The notes beneath the pieces were generated by a model. The model searched no databases, was not told the DNA's origin, and saw only the letters and a list, made by a program, of their open reading frames with translations. Below, one piece after another: positions 44,136-56,538 of a stretch of DNA of 64,000 nucleotides. Source of the DNA: Rhodosorus marinus (Eukaryota; Rhodophyta; Stylonematophyceae; Stylonematales; Stylonemataceae); the NCBI GenBank assembly GCA_029953675.1, contig JAMWBK010000008.1, positions 901,001 to 965,000 of the forward strand, written 5' to 3'. The number at the start of each line of letters is the position of its first letter. Position 1 is the stretch's first letter. Both the position numbers and the translations under genes were made by a program.

Positions 44136-45320
44136 CATTGACGTCTTACACTAAAATAGGTGCCTGACACTAATAAAAAACATAGACAGATTACACAGCT
44201 GTCAGGGGAGGTTCTCACACTTCCCTCTTCAGTTTCCAAAGTCCCTTTTTCCAACGCACTCTGAACATGAGGAAATCCCTCCAAAGGAGCGAACCAACTT
44301 CAACACAGCTTAAGTGATTTTCAGTTCGAATCCGTTGGAGATACCATTCAATGCTCATTCGGGAGTGTCGTGGAGCTTCCTGGGGCCCCTCATAGTCCTC
44401 TAGTATGATACTACTACATCGATCCTACTACATCTATCTCAAGCCTGGGTCTTCCACGAAGAGGAAGGATTTCAGCTTTTATGTGGTCATCTTGAGAGTT
44501 TTATACTTTGTTACGTTTTTTGGGGAGATAGAGCCTAGAATATTCCTTTTATGTACGCATGTGACCATAATATTCGAAAAGCCTTATTAGAACAGAAAAA
44601 TACGTATCTCTTCGTAGATCTAGAACTCTTCGTTTCTTGTTTTACTTAGAAAATGGCCCAATTTTGGGATATTGCATTGGAGTTTTCGTAATTGATTGTC
44701 GTCCTTGAGCTGGTTCGGAGATGGGGCTCGTAGGAACAGTCTTAGGATCTCACCGATTGGGAGTAACCTTGCTCCTACGTTTCAATCATCGGCAAGCGAG
44801 TGTAAAAAATCCACAAGAACAGAGTATAACGTGGTATGGAACTGGTGTAAAAAGTGCCGAACCCGTGTTAAACTACAGAAAGCAGATCCCTTTACGACCT
44901 CTTGTGGTGAACCGGGATCAACAGTGGAGTCTTCCGGATAGACGCACTGTATGAGGACAAGACTGAATTCGAGCATCATGATACTTATGAAGACATGAAG
45001 ACATGAAGACCCACGGGATTTTGCAGAAGTCGGAAGAGGTTCCAATCGTATTCTAAATCGCGGTGATGAACTGCCATATCAGATCTTCAATCCAACGGTG
45101 TCGTCCCAAGTCAGTCATGAATTTCTTGCTGGTCTCGTTGAGCGAAAGGACAACAAGACCATATCCACTGTAGTCTTCAGGATACCATCAACAATCCGAT
45201 TCCCGTAGGAGATGCATGGCGATAGTTCCAGGTATTGTTCACTCTCCGATTCCAAATATCTTTCTCTATTGGAATTGCCTACTTCAGATCAATCCGACGG
45301 CTAGGTGATCTGTTCGAGCA
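44136..45320. other. Intergenic, no gene seen
   Basis: About 1.2 kb of ordinary sequence with no recognisable coding content. A diverged copy of the 45.5-kb tandem unit begins at about 45204. Confidence 0.4.
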
Positions 45321-46123
45321 ATAGAACAATCAAAATCCACAAAAACACAGGAATCACTAACAACCCACCACCTTCACCACAATTCCCAAAGAGTCCCACC
45401 CAAACTCCACCCCACCCATACTTCACGTTTCCCCCTCCGAACCACGTTGAGTCCTCTGGATAACTTCAACAGTTTGATTTCTCGAGGAGATACATGGCCG
45501 TAGCTCGACGCCTTGCTCACAAACCTCTTCCAAGTCCTTTCCAAATGGAATTGTACACTTAAATATAGATCGATCAGAAAGCATTGATTCTGGTCGGATT
45601 CCTCAAGGAGATACCGGGCCATAGCTCTACGCCTTGTTCACAAACCTTTTCCAAGTCCTTTCCAACTGGAATTCTGCACTTTAAATCGTTCAGAAAGCAG
45701 TTGGTGATTCCTCAAGGAGATACATGGCCGTAGGTCCCTCCATGCCTTGCCCCACAACGCTCTTTTCTAAGTCCTCTCCAACTGGAACTGTGAGTGCACA
45801 CACTTCAGATTGATCTTAGAAAGCTAGGGTTTTGTTGTGTAAATGGATCGGGCCGCATGTTGGAAGTGATTCCTAGGGCTTGGAAGCTTCGGCTCGGAGG
45901 GGGTTTGTCCACGTCTTCATCAACTAAAGGGTGAGGAGGGAGAAGACTCTCTGGATGACCACAACGATGAAATAGGCTTTGAAAGGTTTCCGAACGGAGG
46001 GTGAAACGTGAAGGACCGGTGGGGTGTAGTGTAGGAGGGATAGGGATTCTTTGGGAAGGGTGGTGAAGGTGGTGGGTTCTTAGTGATTCCTGTATTTTTG
46101 TGAGTTTGTGATTGTTCTATTTG
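45321..46123. repeat. Foldback: ~120-bp inverted ends with internal tandem repeats
   Basis: 45321-45445 and 46000-46123 are imperfect inverted copies (shared AGGAATCACTAA, CCCACCACCTTCACCAC, TTCCCAAAGA words). Between them are three tandem ~110-125-bp units (45481-45600, 45601-45710, 45711-45835), each with GGAGATACATGGCC-like and TTTCCAACTGGAA words. A diverged fourth copy lies outside at 45204-45300. The right end stops 25 bp before the SPX gene start. Confidence 0.75.
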
Positions 46124-46148
46124 TTTGTTTTATTGCTTTGTTTCCTGG

Positions 46149-49100
46149 ATGAAGTTCTCGAAGCAATTGTTATACAATGCTGTTGCGGAATGGAGGCAGT
46201 ATTACATGGATTATGGAGGATTGAAGAAGATCATATCCAAGTTTAAGAAGATTCAGGTTGCTCAACTGGAGGGTGATGAATCTGATTCTGATAATCCCAA
46301 GCCTAAGACAGATGATGAAGCGCTTCCGCTTTTGGCTTCTAGCGTTCGAAGTCCTGTGCTAAATCGAACTGCCTCAGCGCAGGTGTTGTTGGATCTGGAA
46401 GAGGCGAATCTTGATACGCGAGTGAGCAGTAGAATGTATGGCGCTACAACCGATGACTTTTCCGATGCCATTGAGAAGATCGAGACCATCTTCTTCAACC
46501 AACTGGAGATCAATGCTCAGCGTGTGGAGGGATTCTATGTCAGGATGGAAAAGGAACTCGAACGGATTTCGAACGCTCTCGTACGACATGCCACGAATGG
46601 CAACAGAAAAGATGGAGAAGACAGGTTCGAAACCCCCCCCCCTCCCCCCCCGAAATACCTCACCAATACCCTTAGAGAAACGCCTTCAGACACTTACTGA
46701 ATCCATTCATTGTCTTTTCAGGACAATCTTTTACACAAGCTTGAGGCGGAGATATGTCGAACACTACCTCGAGATCGCCGAGGTCTTGAACTTTGCGGAG
46801 CTGAACAAAACGGGATTTGAGAAGATTATGAAGAAGCATGATAAGGTTAGACTCACATTGCCATCCCTACTTAGCAGATCAAAACAGACTGTTGCTCTTA
46901 GCCGATTATCCAGCGTCTATCCCTTCGAAGGGCTCTAGCAAAGCTCGTCGCTGAGGATGCTTTTCCCCCATCGCCTTCTGACTAACTCAAGAGCTTCACC
47001 TTAGCTTTTGGGAACGCTAGAACGAAACCTGCTCTGTTCAATGTCCCTCTTGATCTGGTTGACTCGCTACTTACGGTCCCTGTTTCTGCGCTCTGCTTGG
47101 ACTTCGACGTCCATAAACAGGTGACGAATCTTCATCGTAAGGATGACAAGATGAGGGAGCTTTCCGGCAAATACAGTTTTACACATCCTGGAAAGTTGGA
47201 AGCAATGAAACAAAGCGTTGAGGAAGAATTTGCTCGATGTTTTTGGTCGGGTGATGTTGACCACGCGAAGGAAGAACTTCGGGAATCATTGAGAGAACTA
47301 GTTATATGGGAACGAAACACAATATGGAGGGTATGTCATTCCACTTACAAGCCTGGACGAACTGGTTCTCTGCGGGATACTGGTTCAAGGTCAATTCATC
47401 GCTTCCCGTGAGGAAGAGAGCTCTGATTTCAGCTTACACTTTTTCGCTTCCTACCCCTGTGACAGGATATGTTACAATCCGAGCGGCGTGTGAACGCGGT
47501 GGTTGCGAAGAAGGCTGGTCAAGGGATAAAGCGGTATTGGATGCCATCGTTGAAGCCCGTTCCAGTGTTTGTGAGTGTGATTATGTTTTTAATAGTTCTA
47601 TTGGCAAGCCCCGCTTTGTTTGATTTGCTTCCGAACATCTCGCACTATCACCCAGTTAACGTATACGCAGCTCAGAGGAGCTTGAGTCTGGTCGTTTTGG
47701 TATCGTTTCTTTGGGCAACGGAAGCGGTGCCATTATACGTAACGGCGCTGGCGGTTCCTGCTCTTTCGGTTATCCTCAATGTTTATGTCACTGAGAATGG
47801 GAAGCGGTTGATGCTGTCCGGGGATGCGGCAAAGTTGGCAGTTTCATCTATGTGTTCCTCGACTATGCTCCTAATCATTGGCGGGTATTCTATCGCTTCG
47901 GCTTTATCAAAGTACGCTTTGGATAAAACCGTCGCAATGGTAAGTGATCACGGAAACTTCCATTACTCCGCCGCGTGTAGTGAATGGACAAACATCAACC
48001 TTAACGCCAACACGATTTGGCTCAAATGCAAACCCTCCTGCGTCCCCAAACCCACAGTATGTTCTAGCCAAAGCAGGACAGCCCTCGCAGGTGCTTCTTC
48101 TGCTGATGTTGCTGGCGGTGTTCCTTTCGATGTGGATAAGCAACGTTGCGACCCCTGTACTTCTCAATTCCATCATGCTTCCAATTGTCCAAGGGTTCAG
48201 CGCACACTCCCTGCCGTTTGTCAAGTGCCTTCTGCTTGGAATCGCCCTGTCAAGCAACATTGGTGGGATGGGGACTCCGATTGCTTCACCACAGAATGCA
48301 ATCGCGTTGAGCGCGCTCGAAGGCATGCAACAAATATCTTTTCTGCAGTGGACTGCGATAAGCATTCCTCTCATGTTGCTCATGGTCATTCTAGGTCATG
48401 CTCTCCTAATGTTCTGGTGAGTCTCCCATTGGTTCGAAGTTACCAAACAGGCCCGATCTACCTCATACTAAGCCAAGCTTACTGGTTGATATCAATCATG
48501 TCCACTAGGTTTCGCCCCGGGAAGTTCTCACTGCCCATAATTCCCTCCCATGTCGAGGCTTTCACGGCACCTCATTATCTAATACTTGGCACCGTTGCTG
48601 TAACTATTACCATGTGGTGCTGGAAACCTGCTGTTGCGATAGCCGGTAAGGCGACGTGATGGTCGAAGCTAGACCATACCTTTTGTCCATGGCACACGCG
48701 TGTATTTTTTTGTTTTGGTCCTAAACATTCTTTTGTGCAATCTCTTTCTAACCGTTTGAAAGGCTCGGAAGGCATCATCGCATGTTTGCCCATCCTCGTG
48801 TTTTATGGGTCGGGACTGCTCAGCAAGGAAGACTTCAACAACCTCCCGTGGAATGTGATCATGCTTGTTGCTGGAGGAGTTTCGCTGGGTAGCGCAGTGG
48901 AGGCCTCCAAGCTGCTGCGAATCATTGGCGGTGCCATTTCCGAGTCGATGAGTGATTCATCGTTATGGATGGTAGGCTTTTCGGGACTGATTTTCCACAA
49001 TGCTTGAGCCCATGCTTTCCTGAAGAAGATTCAAGCAGAGTTCATTCGTTCTTTGCCGATATCTTCCCGCAGGTTTCTACGGTGTTCTCCTGCTTCATTT

Positions 49101-49486
49101 TCATCGTAAGCAGTGCTACGAGTCATACCGTCAGTGCCATAATCATCCTGCCCCTCTTAGCAGAAATTGGTGCCGGAATTGGTGAGAGCGAATACCCGGA
49201 AACGATGTTCAACAACTGCTCACTTTCCGCACAGGCTAACGTTGTTTGCGTGCAAACAGGGCACCCACGGCTAATGGTGATGGGTGGAGCTCTTGCCTGC
49301 TCTTGTGCTATGGCATTGCCGGTCAGCTCTTTTCCGAATACCGCTGCTGTGAGCGTAGAAAATGAGCTAGGCAAGCAATACCTTCAGCCTTCCGACATTG
49401 TCAAGCTGGGAGTCCAGATGACGGTCATCTGCGCTAGCGTATTGATTTCCTGCGGTTTTGGGATAATGTATTTGATGGGCTTCTAG
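46149..49486 (+). CDS. SPX-domain sodium/phosphate symporter, SLC13/DASS type
   Basis: Low-affinity phosphate transporter with an inositol-pyrophosphate-sensing SPX domain, related to yeast Pho87/Pho90. Nine exons are inferred: 46149-46624, 46722-46845, 46992-47330, 47466-47939, 48058-48416, 48509-48645, 48763-48971, 49073-49181 and 49260-49486, giving 817 aa. The SPX domain opens with MKFSKQLLYNAVAEWRQYY and ends with GFEKIMKKHDK. After a linker come many membrane segments with the DASS motif SSNIGGMGTPIASPQNAIAL and, near the end, ALPVSSFPN. The last intron (49182-49259, 78 nt) is stop-free and in frame; removing it restores the family sequence GIG-HPRLMVMGGAL. ATG 46149 was chosen because it is the SPX start. 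Confidence 0.87.
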
Positions 49487-49863
49487 AGATTCGAAGCGAG
49501 AGAGTGTTCTCTGCGGTGTTGGGTGCAGAAAGTAGTTAAGACAGTCACAGTTGGAAAGGGTGAAAATACGAATGTCAGCCTGTGAAACGTTCTTCAAAGG
49601 GGATGGTGTAAGTAGGAGGGGTTACATCTCATCAATATTTTGGAAAGTTGTTTAAGTAGTAACTGATGAGAGCCGCGAAAGTTTGCGCTTTCTGTTTTCG
49701 AACTGTTGCATAATAATACTTGAGAGTATGCCCGGAAGTTTCCCTCTTTCGGGACGAGAAACCAGGGAATAAAGATGAATCAACGTTGTTCGTAGCTGCG
49801 CCGGTGAATAGTACGTCCCTCACTCAGCAGTCGAGTATCATTCTGGAAACTATCGACTTTTGG
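49487..49863. other. Intergenic between convergent genes
   Basis: 3' UTRs of the SPX transporter and of the UBL-TM gene. Nothing else seen. Confidence 0.45.
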
Positions 49864-51091
49864 TCATGGTGCTTTTCCCCGTTCCATAAGGCCTAGCATG
49901 AAAAGGATAATGATCATATTTGCCCCAACGCCTGACCAAGAGAAACGAGTTCGATCGACAACACAATTAGAACAATCCCTGCACGCTCTAGTTCTGAAAG
50001 CTCGGTAATGTGTTGGTAGTTCTTCCCCTCCCGTGATTGACTCACCCACAAACATGCCCAGCCGGCAGCTTCTCGGAAAAGTGTACACACGACCGACAGA
50101 CAATATCAACAACAAAAGCCCGAGGATCAAGCCAATCGTGAACCCTAGGAAGAACTGGTAAAACGCTCCTATGAGACCTTGCTCCACAAGAGCCGCCTCC
50201 TGGAGCACTCGAAGAGTCTCCTCATCCAACACATCATCATCAACATCCCTTCGACCTGAACAAGACAGGCACGAGGGTTCAGAACATGTTGTGTTCACAC
50301 TACACGATCCGCAGACAAAGAGCCACGAGCTAGCCAGTACCTGCATTTGCAGCCGCTCTCAACGCAGCAAGATCCGACCTTGACAACACAGCACGAAGGC
50401 CGGGTACGATTACAATTCGGCGCTCTTCCTGACCAGTCGCGTCGTTTGTTTCTACGACTATTCGCGCTGTCGCAGCGCCCTCAATGCCGTTTACGGATTC
50501 GCTTGGCGTCTCCTTTCCAGAAACAATGAAAAGAGTCTTCAAGCTTTAGAACCGAGTCGCCCTGAGCGCAAGCTTCTTCCCTGGATTGTCTACTGTCCCC
50601 GTTCGAGAACTACAGCATTGGGAGCAGCTGCACCGCTCACCTGTTTAATATCTGATATGGCACAGTGTAGTGCAGAACCATCTGTGATGTTGTACTCAGT
50701 TAGCCTGAGGGGGGAAGATTCCGATGTCCTCGTAAGCTCATTGTAGACTCGACAGGAAAGTACAAAGCGAACGGTTCGGGGCATCCTTACTTGGCCTTTC
50801 CATTATCTACAAGCTTTCCAGCGAAAATAAACCTTATTTTTTTCGTCTTAGGATCATAGTCTTCTGATATCAAGACCTTCACACAACCGAAAACACATGA
50901 ATGAGGAGATTGATAAGATATCAAGTCAAATTGCCGCAAACTCATTCGCATAATATAGAAAAAATATGTACAGGCATGTTGCTTCAAGAGCGAAAAGCTA
51001 CCTCCTGGCGCAGGTCATCCACTGTCGCGTCATCGTCCACTTCCGTCTCCAATGTTTTAGTTGCTGAGGAGAGCAACAAGCGCAGATGCAT
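49864..51091 (-). CDS. Ubiquitin-like, transmembrane protein of DSC3/TMUB type
   Basis: Six exons are inferred on the minus strand: 51091-51002, 50876-50791, 50704-50641, 50512-50341, 50255-50046 and 49931-49864, giving 229 aa, all phases consistent. The N-terminal ~75 residues form a ubiquitin-like fold: MHLRLLLSSATKTLETEVDD, ATVDDLRQE, KIRFIFAGKLVDNGK, LTEYNITDGSALHCAISD. The middle is polar. The C-terminus has two membrane segments (FYQFFLGFTIGLILGLLLLIL and MFVGVGANMIIILFMLGLM). This layout matches fungal Dsc3 and animal TMUB proteins, which belong to ER/Golgi membrane ubiquitin-ligase complexes. The last intron (49932-50045, 114 nt) is stop-free and in frame. Role in ERAD is inferred from family. 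Confidence 0.72.
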
Positions 51092-52339
51092 CCTTCGAGC
51101 ACGCTTCTTCCTCTTCCTTCCCCTCACCCCCTTCCTTCCTCACAAGACCACTCCAAGCAAACCCACCCTAAACCCCAACCATGAGACAAGCTTCCGCAAC
51201 ACACTGCCCTCAGCTTCCTCGCTACAAATTCCTATGTCAGAAAACCTAATAGAGGGCTTCTAAAACTCTCAAAAGCAAATGCTCCCCTTCCCCAACAACC
51301 GCTGATAACCGCTACCTTCCCACACAAAACCGTCCAAACGACTTCACCCCAAAAAATTCTATTTTTACCAAACTCTAGCGCACACGTCAATATCTTATCC
51401 AGTATTCAAACCAACTATTCCCCCCCCCCCCCACCCCCCCCAACAATCACTCCCCTACCCTACTCCACATCTGCACCCGACCCCTTCCCTCTCATCAACA
51501 ACTGCCTTCCAACCTTTATAGCCTCATCAGCGCATCAGCCATTCAACTGTCAATAATCACCTGTCTTTTGATGACACAAAACGCGTTCTCAGTTTCTCTC
51601 ACCTTTTTTCTTCCACTAAGCAATAATTTAAACGACAGTTGTCCAGAGGTAAAATAAGCATAAGGAATACTTCATGTAAGCCAATCAAGAAAAAGGGAAA
51701 TCCTTTCTATGAATTTTAGAACTTTTTCGCTCTGATCTTTTTTTCTCAGAACCTATATTGACAGCGGAAAAGGGGTGCAAACGGGTTTTCATTTTCTGGT
51801 ACTTTTTGCGTGGCCAAAACATCTCGGTAAATGCATACGCACGATCCATTTGACGGTTAGTACAATATACTAAAAGAGGCGTACGTACTAAAAGTTCTAG
51901 AAAATGGATATTTCGGCGATGACTTTGAACAGTATATTTTTAATTTTATGAATGATATGTTTTCGTCGTTTCAGTGATATGGGAAGAAGCGTGGGGGGGG
52001 TGGGGTGAGGGGGCAGTGGAAGAACACTTTGCTTGTTTGTGATGAATTACTAACAGACTTTTCCTGGTTTGTGTCCAGAGCTGAGGCAGATGTTGACAAT
52101 AGGCAGATAATTAAAATGTCAAGTACTACAGGAGCTGTATCCCATGAGTCCCTCCTATCCAGTTTAGAACTTTCAAATGCATGCCCCGGCAGCGATCAGG
52201 GTTTATGGCATCTGGCCGACGGAAAGCTTCATCGAGCAAGGTCCGATGATTAAGTGAGCGAAACCATTGATGAGCCATGTCCGTATATTTGCAAATGATC
52301 CGGTAAATCAAAAAAAAAGGTTAAATTGCGTAATCACGC
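51092..52339. other. Intergenic, no gene seen
   Basis: C-runs at 51421-51440, AT-rich at 51840-51960. It is the 3' side of GH36(-) and the 5' side of the UBL-TM gene(-). No coding evidence. Confidence 0.4.
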
Positions 52340-55281
52340 TTATGGAAATGTAAGTTGGACTAGAATCTCCGCCCCGGAACCCGGGATGTCCGCAGTGGTG
52401 ATAAGATTCTCGGCCCTGTCAAATGAGAGGATCTTCCCATCAACAGAGATCGACAACGGGCAACGGTCCGACCAAAGTCCAATCAGACCAGGAGCGCTCA
52501 GCGTGATAACAACCGACGTTTCATCTGAAGCGAGCCCTTCAACTACTGCACCAGCGTTCAACTTGCCAACAAGCCCGAAGATACAGAAACGAACGCCGGA
52601 TTCGAGCCTGAACACAGGCGCAATGTTAAATACTTCGTAGTCTACGAGTGGCTGCATCAGACTTACGGGACCAACTCGCTCATTCAACTCAACCAAGCCC
52701 AGAAACCCGCTTCGGAATCCATAAACACCAAACTGAGTGTGCGGAGTCTTACATTTCATCCTCAGAATACCCGAGTCTGACGGTGCTGGGTCGGCTCGGA
52801 CATTCGTGTGCGGCTCGACATTGAGATTGAACGCGCCTACCACAGAATTGATTGGGTTCTCGTTCCATATGTAAAACGCCTGGCCGGAGCCTAGCGGAAG
52901 TTCGAAAACGCTTCGTTCGCATACACGAGCTGACGCGGAACATACCAAAGTACGTCCATTCTTATCTACCAGCTGTGCCATAGTCTCCACACCATAGTCA
53001 TCATCCTCACCGTCCGAGATGTAGATTGGACCTCCACTGATTCCGCGGACGGCTGCATGAAGGCCTCCATGCCTTCCTGAGGACCGGAACATATCCCAGT
53101 CCGTTACGAAATGTTCACCAAGCCACAAACCGTTCAACGCATTGCTCCAAATGTGCCGTGCAACCATAAAATCATTCTCCTCTACCCCTCTAAACGCGTG
53201 ATCGTCCGAGGACCTCCACACAGTGGAAGATTGACACTCAGAACACGCAAACACACTATCATTCCCACAAGCCATGCAGTTGATCACATTTCCATTAAAT
53301 TCTCTTTCCGCAGTCTGCTCAACAGCCCGTCGAAAATCATACGCCTTGGCCGCCGTCGACGCACCACGACCCCCCCCTGCTTCCAAGAGCCCGAGTCCGT
53401 CTACCTTTACACCATCTATACCCATCTCGCGCAGCGCTTTATAGTACACAGCGAAAAACTCGAGCGGGTTCGACGGAACTGAGTAATTCTTCGCCCAGTA
53501 GTTGACCATTTCCACTCGGTCGTTGGTATACAAGCCGGTACTGAAGCGGCTATCGTTCTCATCAACTTTCAATCCACAGGTCTCCGAGGTTCCCTCCCAG
53601 TACCCAACGACCGTGTGCCATACTAGCACCGCTCGAATCCCAAGATCAGTCTTAAGAACCTTGCAAAGATTCTTGAGATCTCCAAACTTGTCAATCACAT
53701 CGAAATTCACCAGACGACGGTTCTCCGTGTTCTGCCAGCCGTCATCTATTACCACCCACCGCACGGGAATTCCAATATTAACTAACTTTTCAACTGTTCG
53801 CTGTACAGCATCGCTGCATACATCTGTCCCAAGCGAGTCCCAGGAGCACCATCCTAGCTCGTTCACGAAATCTGGCCTCCGATCCAAGCGTAGATGTCTT
53901 GGTCGCTTGCCCAACATCTCGGAGGCGATCTGATTCGTCAGCCGTATCGAGTAATCCAGAGAATCCCCTAGAGCCATTCCCTGCAAAGGAGCCGATTTCC
54001 ATACCTCAGTCAAAGAACCCGATCGCTGACAAAGCAACCAACATGGAGATAAGCTGAGAGAGCGATTCTAGCGACGACAAGCTGCATCCAGAGAGCGGAC
54101 GGACGAGTCACATTCCAGTGGTTGCAGTTTCCGAATTCGACTACGCATCGATGTTGCGAAAGGAGAAGGTCACCACCGGGGGCGGACCGTATCATACGAT
54201 CAACTCCGCTCTTGCGTGCTAAGCTTACCGCTATGAGAGCTGAATCTGCAAATCCGAGATCTGACGCCTCCAGTCGAACGACAAACCCGCCCGGGGTCCC
54301 ACGAAAAGAGCAGCTCGCGTTCTTCTTCGCATCCGAGATCGCCACCGCGCTGAAGAAGCGCCCATCGTCAACTTCTGCGACGAAGAAAAGAGTCTCTGGG
54401 CATATTTGCTCCGTGCTCGTCAAGTTGTTTGGATAAACCCAGAAGGGATTCTTCCGCGTAAGAGCCATAACTCGCTTGGTTTTCAAGTTCAGCGCCAGGG
54501 GAAACTCATAATACCCCTCAGATTCGCACTCGCTTCTCTCGCGAAGTGAAGTATACCAGCTTGCATCTGACGTTGTCCAGCCGCCAGAGTTCTCAGTCCA
54601 CGATGATTTGCCGTTGGTCCAACTTTCATCACGTAATTGTAGAACAAAGCTAATCCCAACAGCTCCTTGGGGAGCTTCAGCTCGTGCGAGATTGCCCGAG
54701 AATTCTGCTTGAAGGGACTTTTCACTCCTCTCCTCTGCCTTATTGTAGGCAACAATGTAATGGACGCGTTTGGGGCTCGATTCCATCCGGAAGACTACTT
54801 TGCGGGAGTATGAGAAGACCTCGAGAGTTTCATCCCCGACCGCAAAGGCCTCTGCTCTCCACTGAAATGGGGCAAAAAAGTCCTGCCCATCGCTGTCCTT
54901 TATCAGTTTAGAACCTCTCTGGAGGTGGAATATGACCCCGCCGTAATTCCTGTTCGCAGGTATTCGGGCTGTTAGCCCACCCGATCCTGAAGCCTTCTTT
55001 GGAATGCAAGCTGCAGATAAAGTAGCCCAATTCCTCTTCCCGAAATCGCTGTATGCGTAGCGTACGCTAACAGCATTCTCCCCGTCATCGCTGTTATCTT
55101 GGGTCTCCTCAAACTCTATGACGACGTTCAGCTTGTTTTCTAGCTTGAAACGGAAAAGGCCGCAATCAACCACCGCCTCTTCGTCTTCAGGAACCCTTGG
55201 CGAGTCTACTACTACCGCTCGAGCATTCTGCCCAATTCTCTCCCATTCTAGAAGAGGGCTGTTCGACTGTATCCATTCCAT
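52340..55281 (-). CDS. Raffinose synthase/Sip1-type GH36 glycoside hydrolase
   Basis: GH36 enzymes of this plant-type group are raffinose/stachyose synthases or alkaline alpha-galactosidases. Two open blocks are seen, 55281 to about 54020 and about 54020 to 52340, joined by one unresolved intron in 54010-54130 (acceptor GACTGAG|GTATGG is likely). The product is about 950 aa. The N-terminal beta domain has FWVYPNNLTS...ETLFFVAEVDDG. The catalytic barrel has VNELGWCSWDSLGTDV, WVVIDDGWQNTE, VWHTVVGYWEG, GVKVDGLG (nucleophile Asp), SSTVWRSSDDHAF (acid/base in SDD) and LWLGEHFVTDWDMF. ATG 55281 (MEWIQSNSP) opens the block. Substrate cannot be told. Trp replaces Thr in some positions and Ser replaces Thr in the GWC-WD motif. 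Confidence 0.82.
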
Positions 55282-55981
55282 CGAGTTCGTGCAGACCCTG
55301 CTCAGGACAGTTCCGAGACTGCAAGAGCAGCTGATCTTCCCGGAATGATAAGATCCCGCATTCCATGGCGATTAGAGAGTTAAAAAAACCAAGTGATCAG
55401 TCAAAACTCCACAAACACTTCTTCTTTCCAAAAAGTGAACTTGCGAGCGCCCGCAGATTGCCGCAGTACGCTGCTGGCGGTTGATCAGTTTATGGGTAGT
55501 GAAAGTTCCCGTCAAAGTCAAGTTTCTACTTGACTCCGATAGAGCTAATAATACTATATACATCATATTCAGGACGTCGTTGTCCAAAAAAGTACAAAAC
55601 CCGAAAAGACACGGCTTGGGGCATCATGACCAAAGCGAGAATCAGATGACCCCAAAATATTCTGTGATCGCCTACCTTCGAAAACCCTGGTTTTCAACCT
55701 CTTAGATCCTTCATCGATTTTTCACAAAACTGCTTCTCCAGCACTAACATGCGACCCTACCCTCTCATTCGCACCCTTCCCAAACTCACCCAAATACTGA
55801 GGACCTTTTGACTTGCACGGCCAATTCCAATCGCGAGATCTTCAATCAACTATATCCAATAAAACACAAATATTAGGAGATATGGCTTTCCGTTTTTCTA
55901 TCCCATTGGAAGATGTTCTCAATAGATTGCATTTCTAGATTTAATTGATTGAATACACCGAAATTGTCTTACATTCTTGCG

Positions 55982-56023
55982 TCTTGACCAACCCACCTGG
56001 GGTCTCGGGTGGGTTGGTCAAGA
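55982..56023. repeat. Perfect 16-bp-arm hairpin
   Basis: 55982-55997 (TCTTGACCAACCCACC) is the exact reverse complement of 56008-56023, with a 10-nt loop. It lies in intergenic DNA near the end of no obvious gene. Confidence 0.85.
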
Positions 56024-56280
56024 AAGTTGCGGTCCAAAGTCGAAGAATCGGTGCAGGCAGCTGCGCGGTGAATTTCACGGTATCACACCTAACGTGTCCT
56101 TGTGCCGTGGTGAACCGTCTGTTTAATGTGGTCGGGTCGATCAAAAGCCCACAACCCTCTAGTGAGTCAATCGAAGACTGACCAGAAAAATCCCAGAAGG
56201 GGGAAAGCAAGACCATTCGCATAGCCCCCCCTTCACCACCGCTGAACCCCTCCGGTTCCGAGCCATCACATCAACCCAGT

Positions 56281-56538
56281 AAAATCCCGAGAAAGGCGTG
56301 GACCGAAAGTCTATCTCGGGATTTTTCCGTCGTTGCTAGATTCTTGCATATTTGGAAGCGGGCGAGGTGCTCCCACGACACTCTGTACACCGTAGTGGTT
56401 TTGGCTGTAATGTCTGCCAGCCTCATTTCCCAGGCTTAATCCCGGACCAGCGTAATCCCGAAACACCATGCCAATGGCTACTGCAGTTGTGGGGTTACGC
56501 TAGTCTGGGGTTAAGCGCAGAAAATGAGGGTGACGGAC
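56281..56538. repeat. Two nested-style inverted repeats
   Basis: A 12-bp perfect repeat (AAAATCCCGAGA at 56281, inverted at 56314-56325) and an imperfect ~48-bp pair at 56412-56460 and 56491-56538. Likely a decayed foldback element. Confidence 0.6.

Noticed and set aside
54010..54037. Frameshift breaking the GH36 gene
   Set aside because: A normal intron in 54010-54130 explains the frame change; catalytic motifs are intact on both sides.
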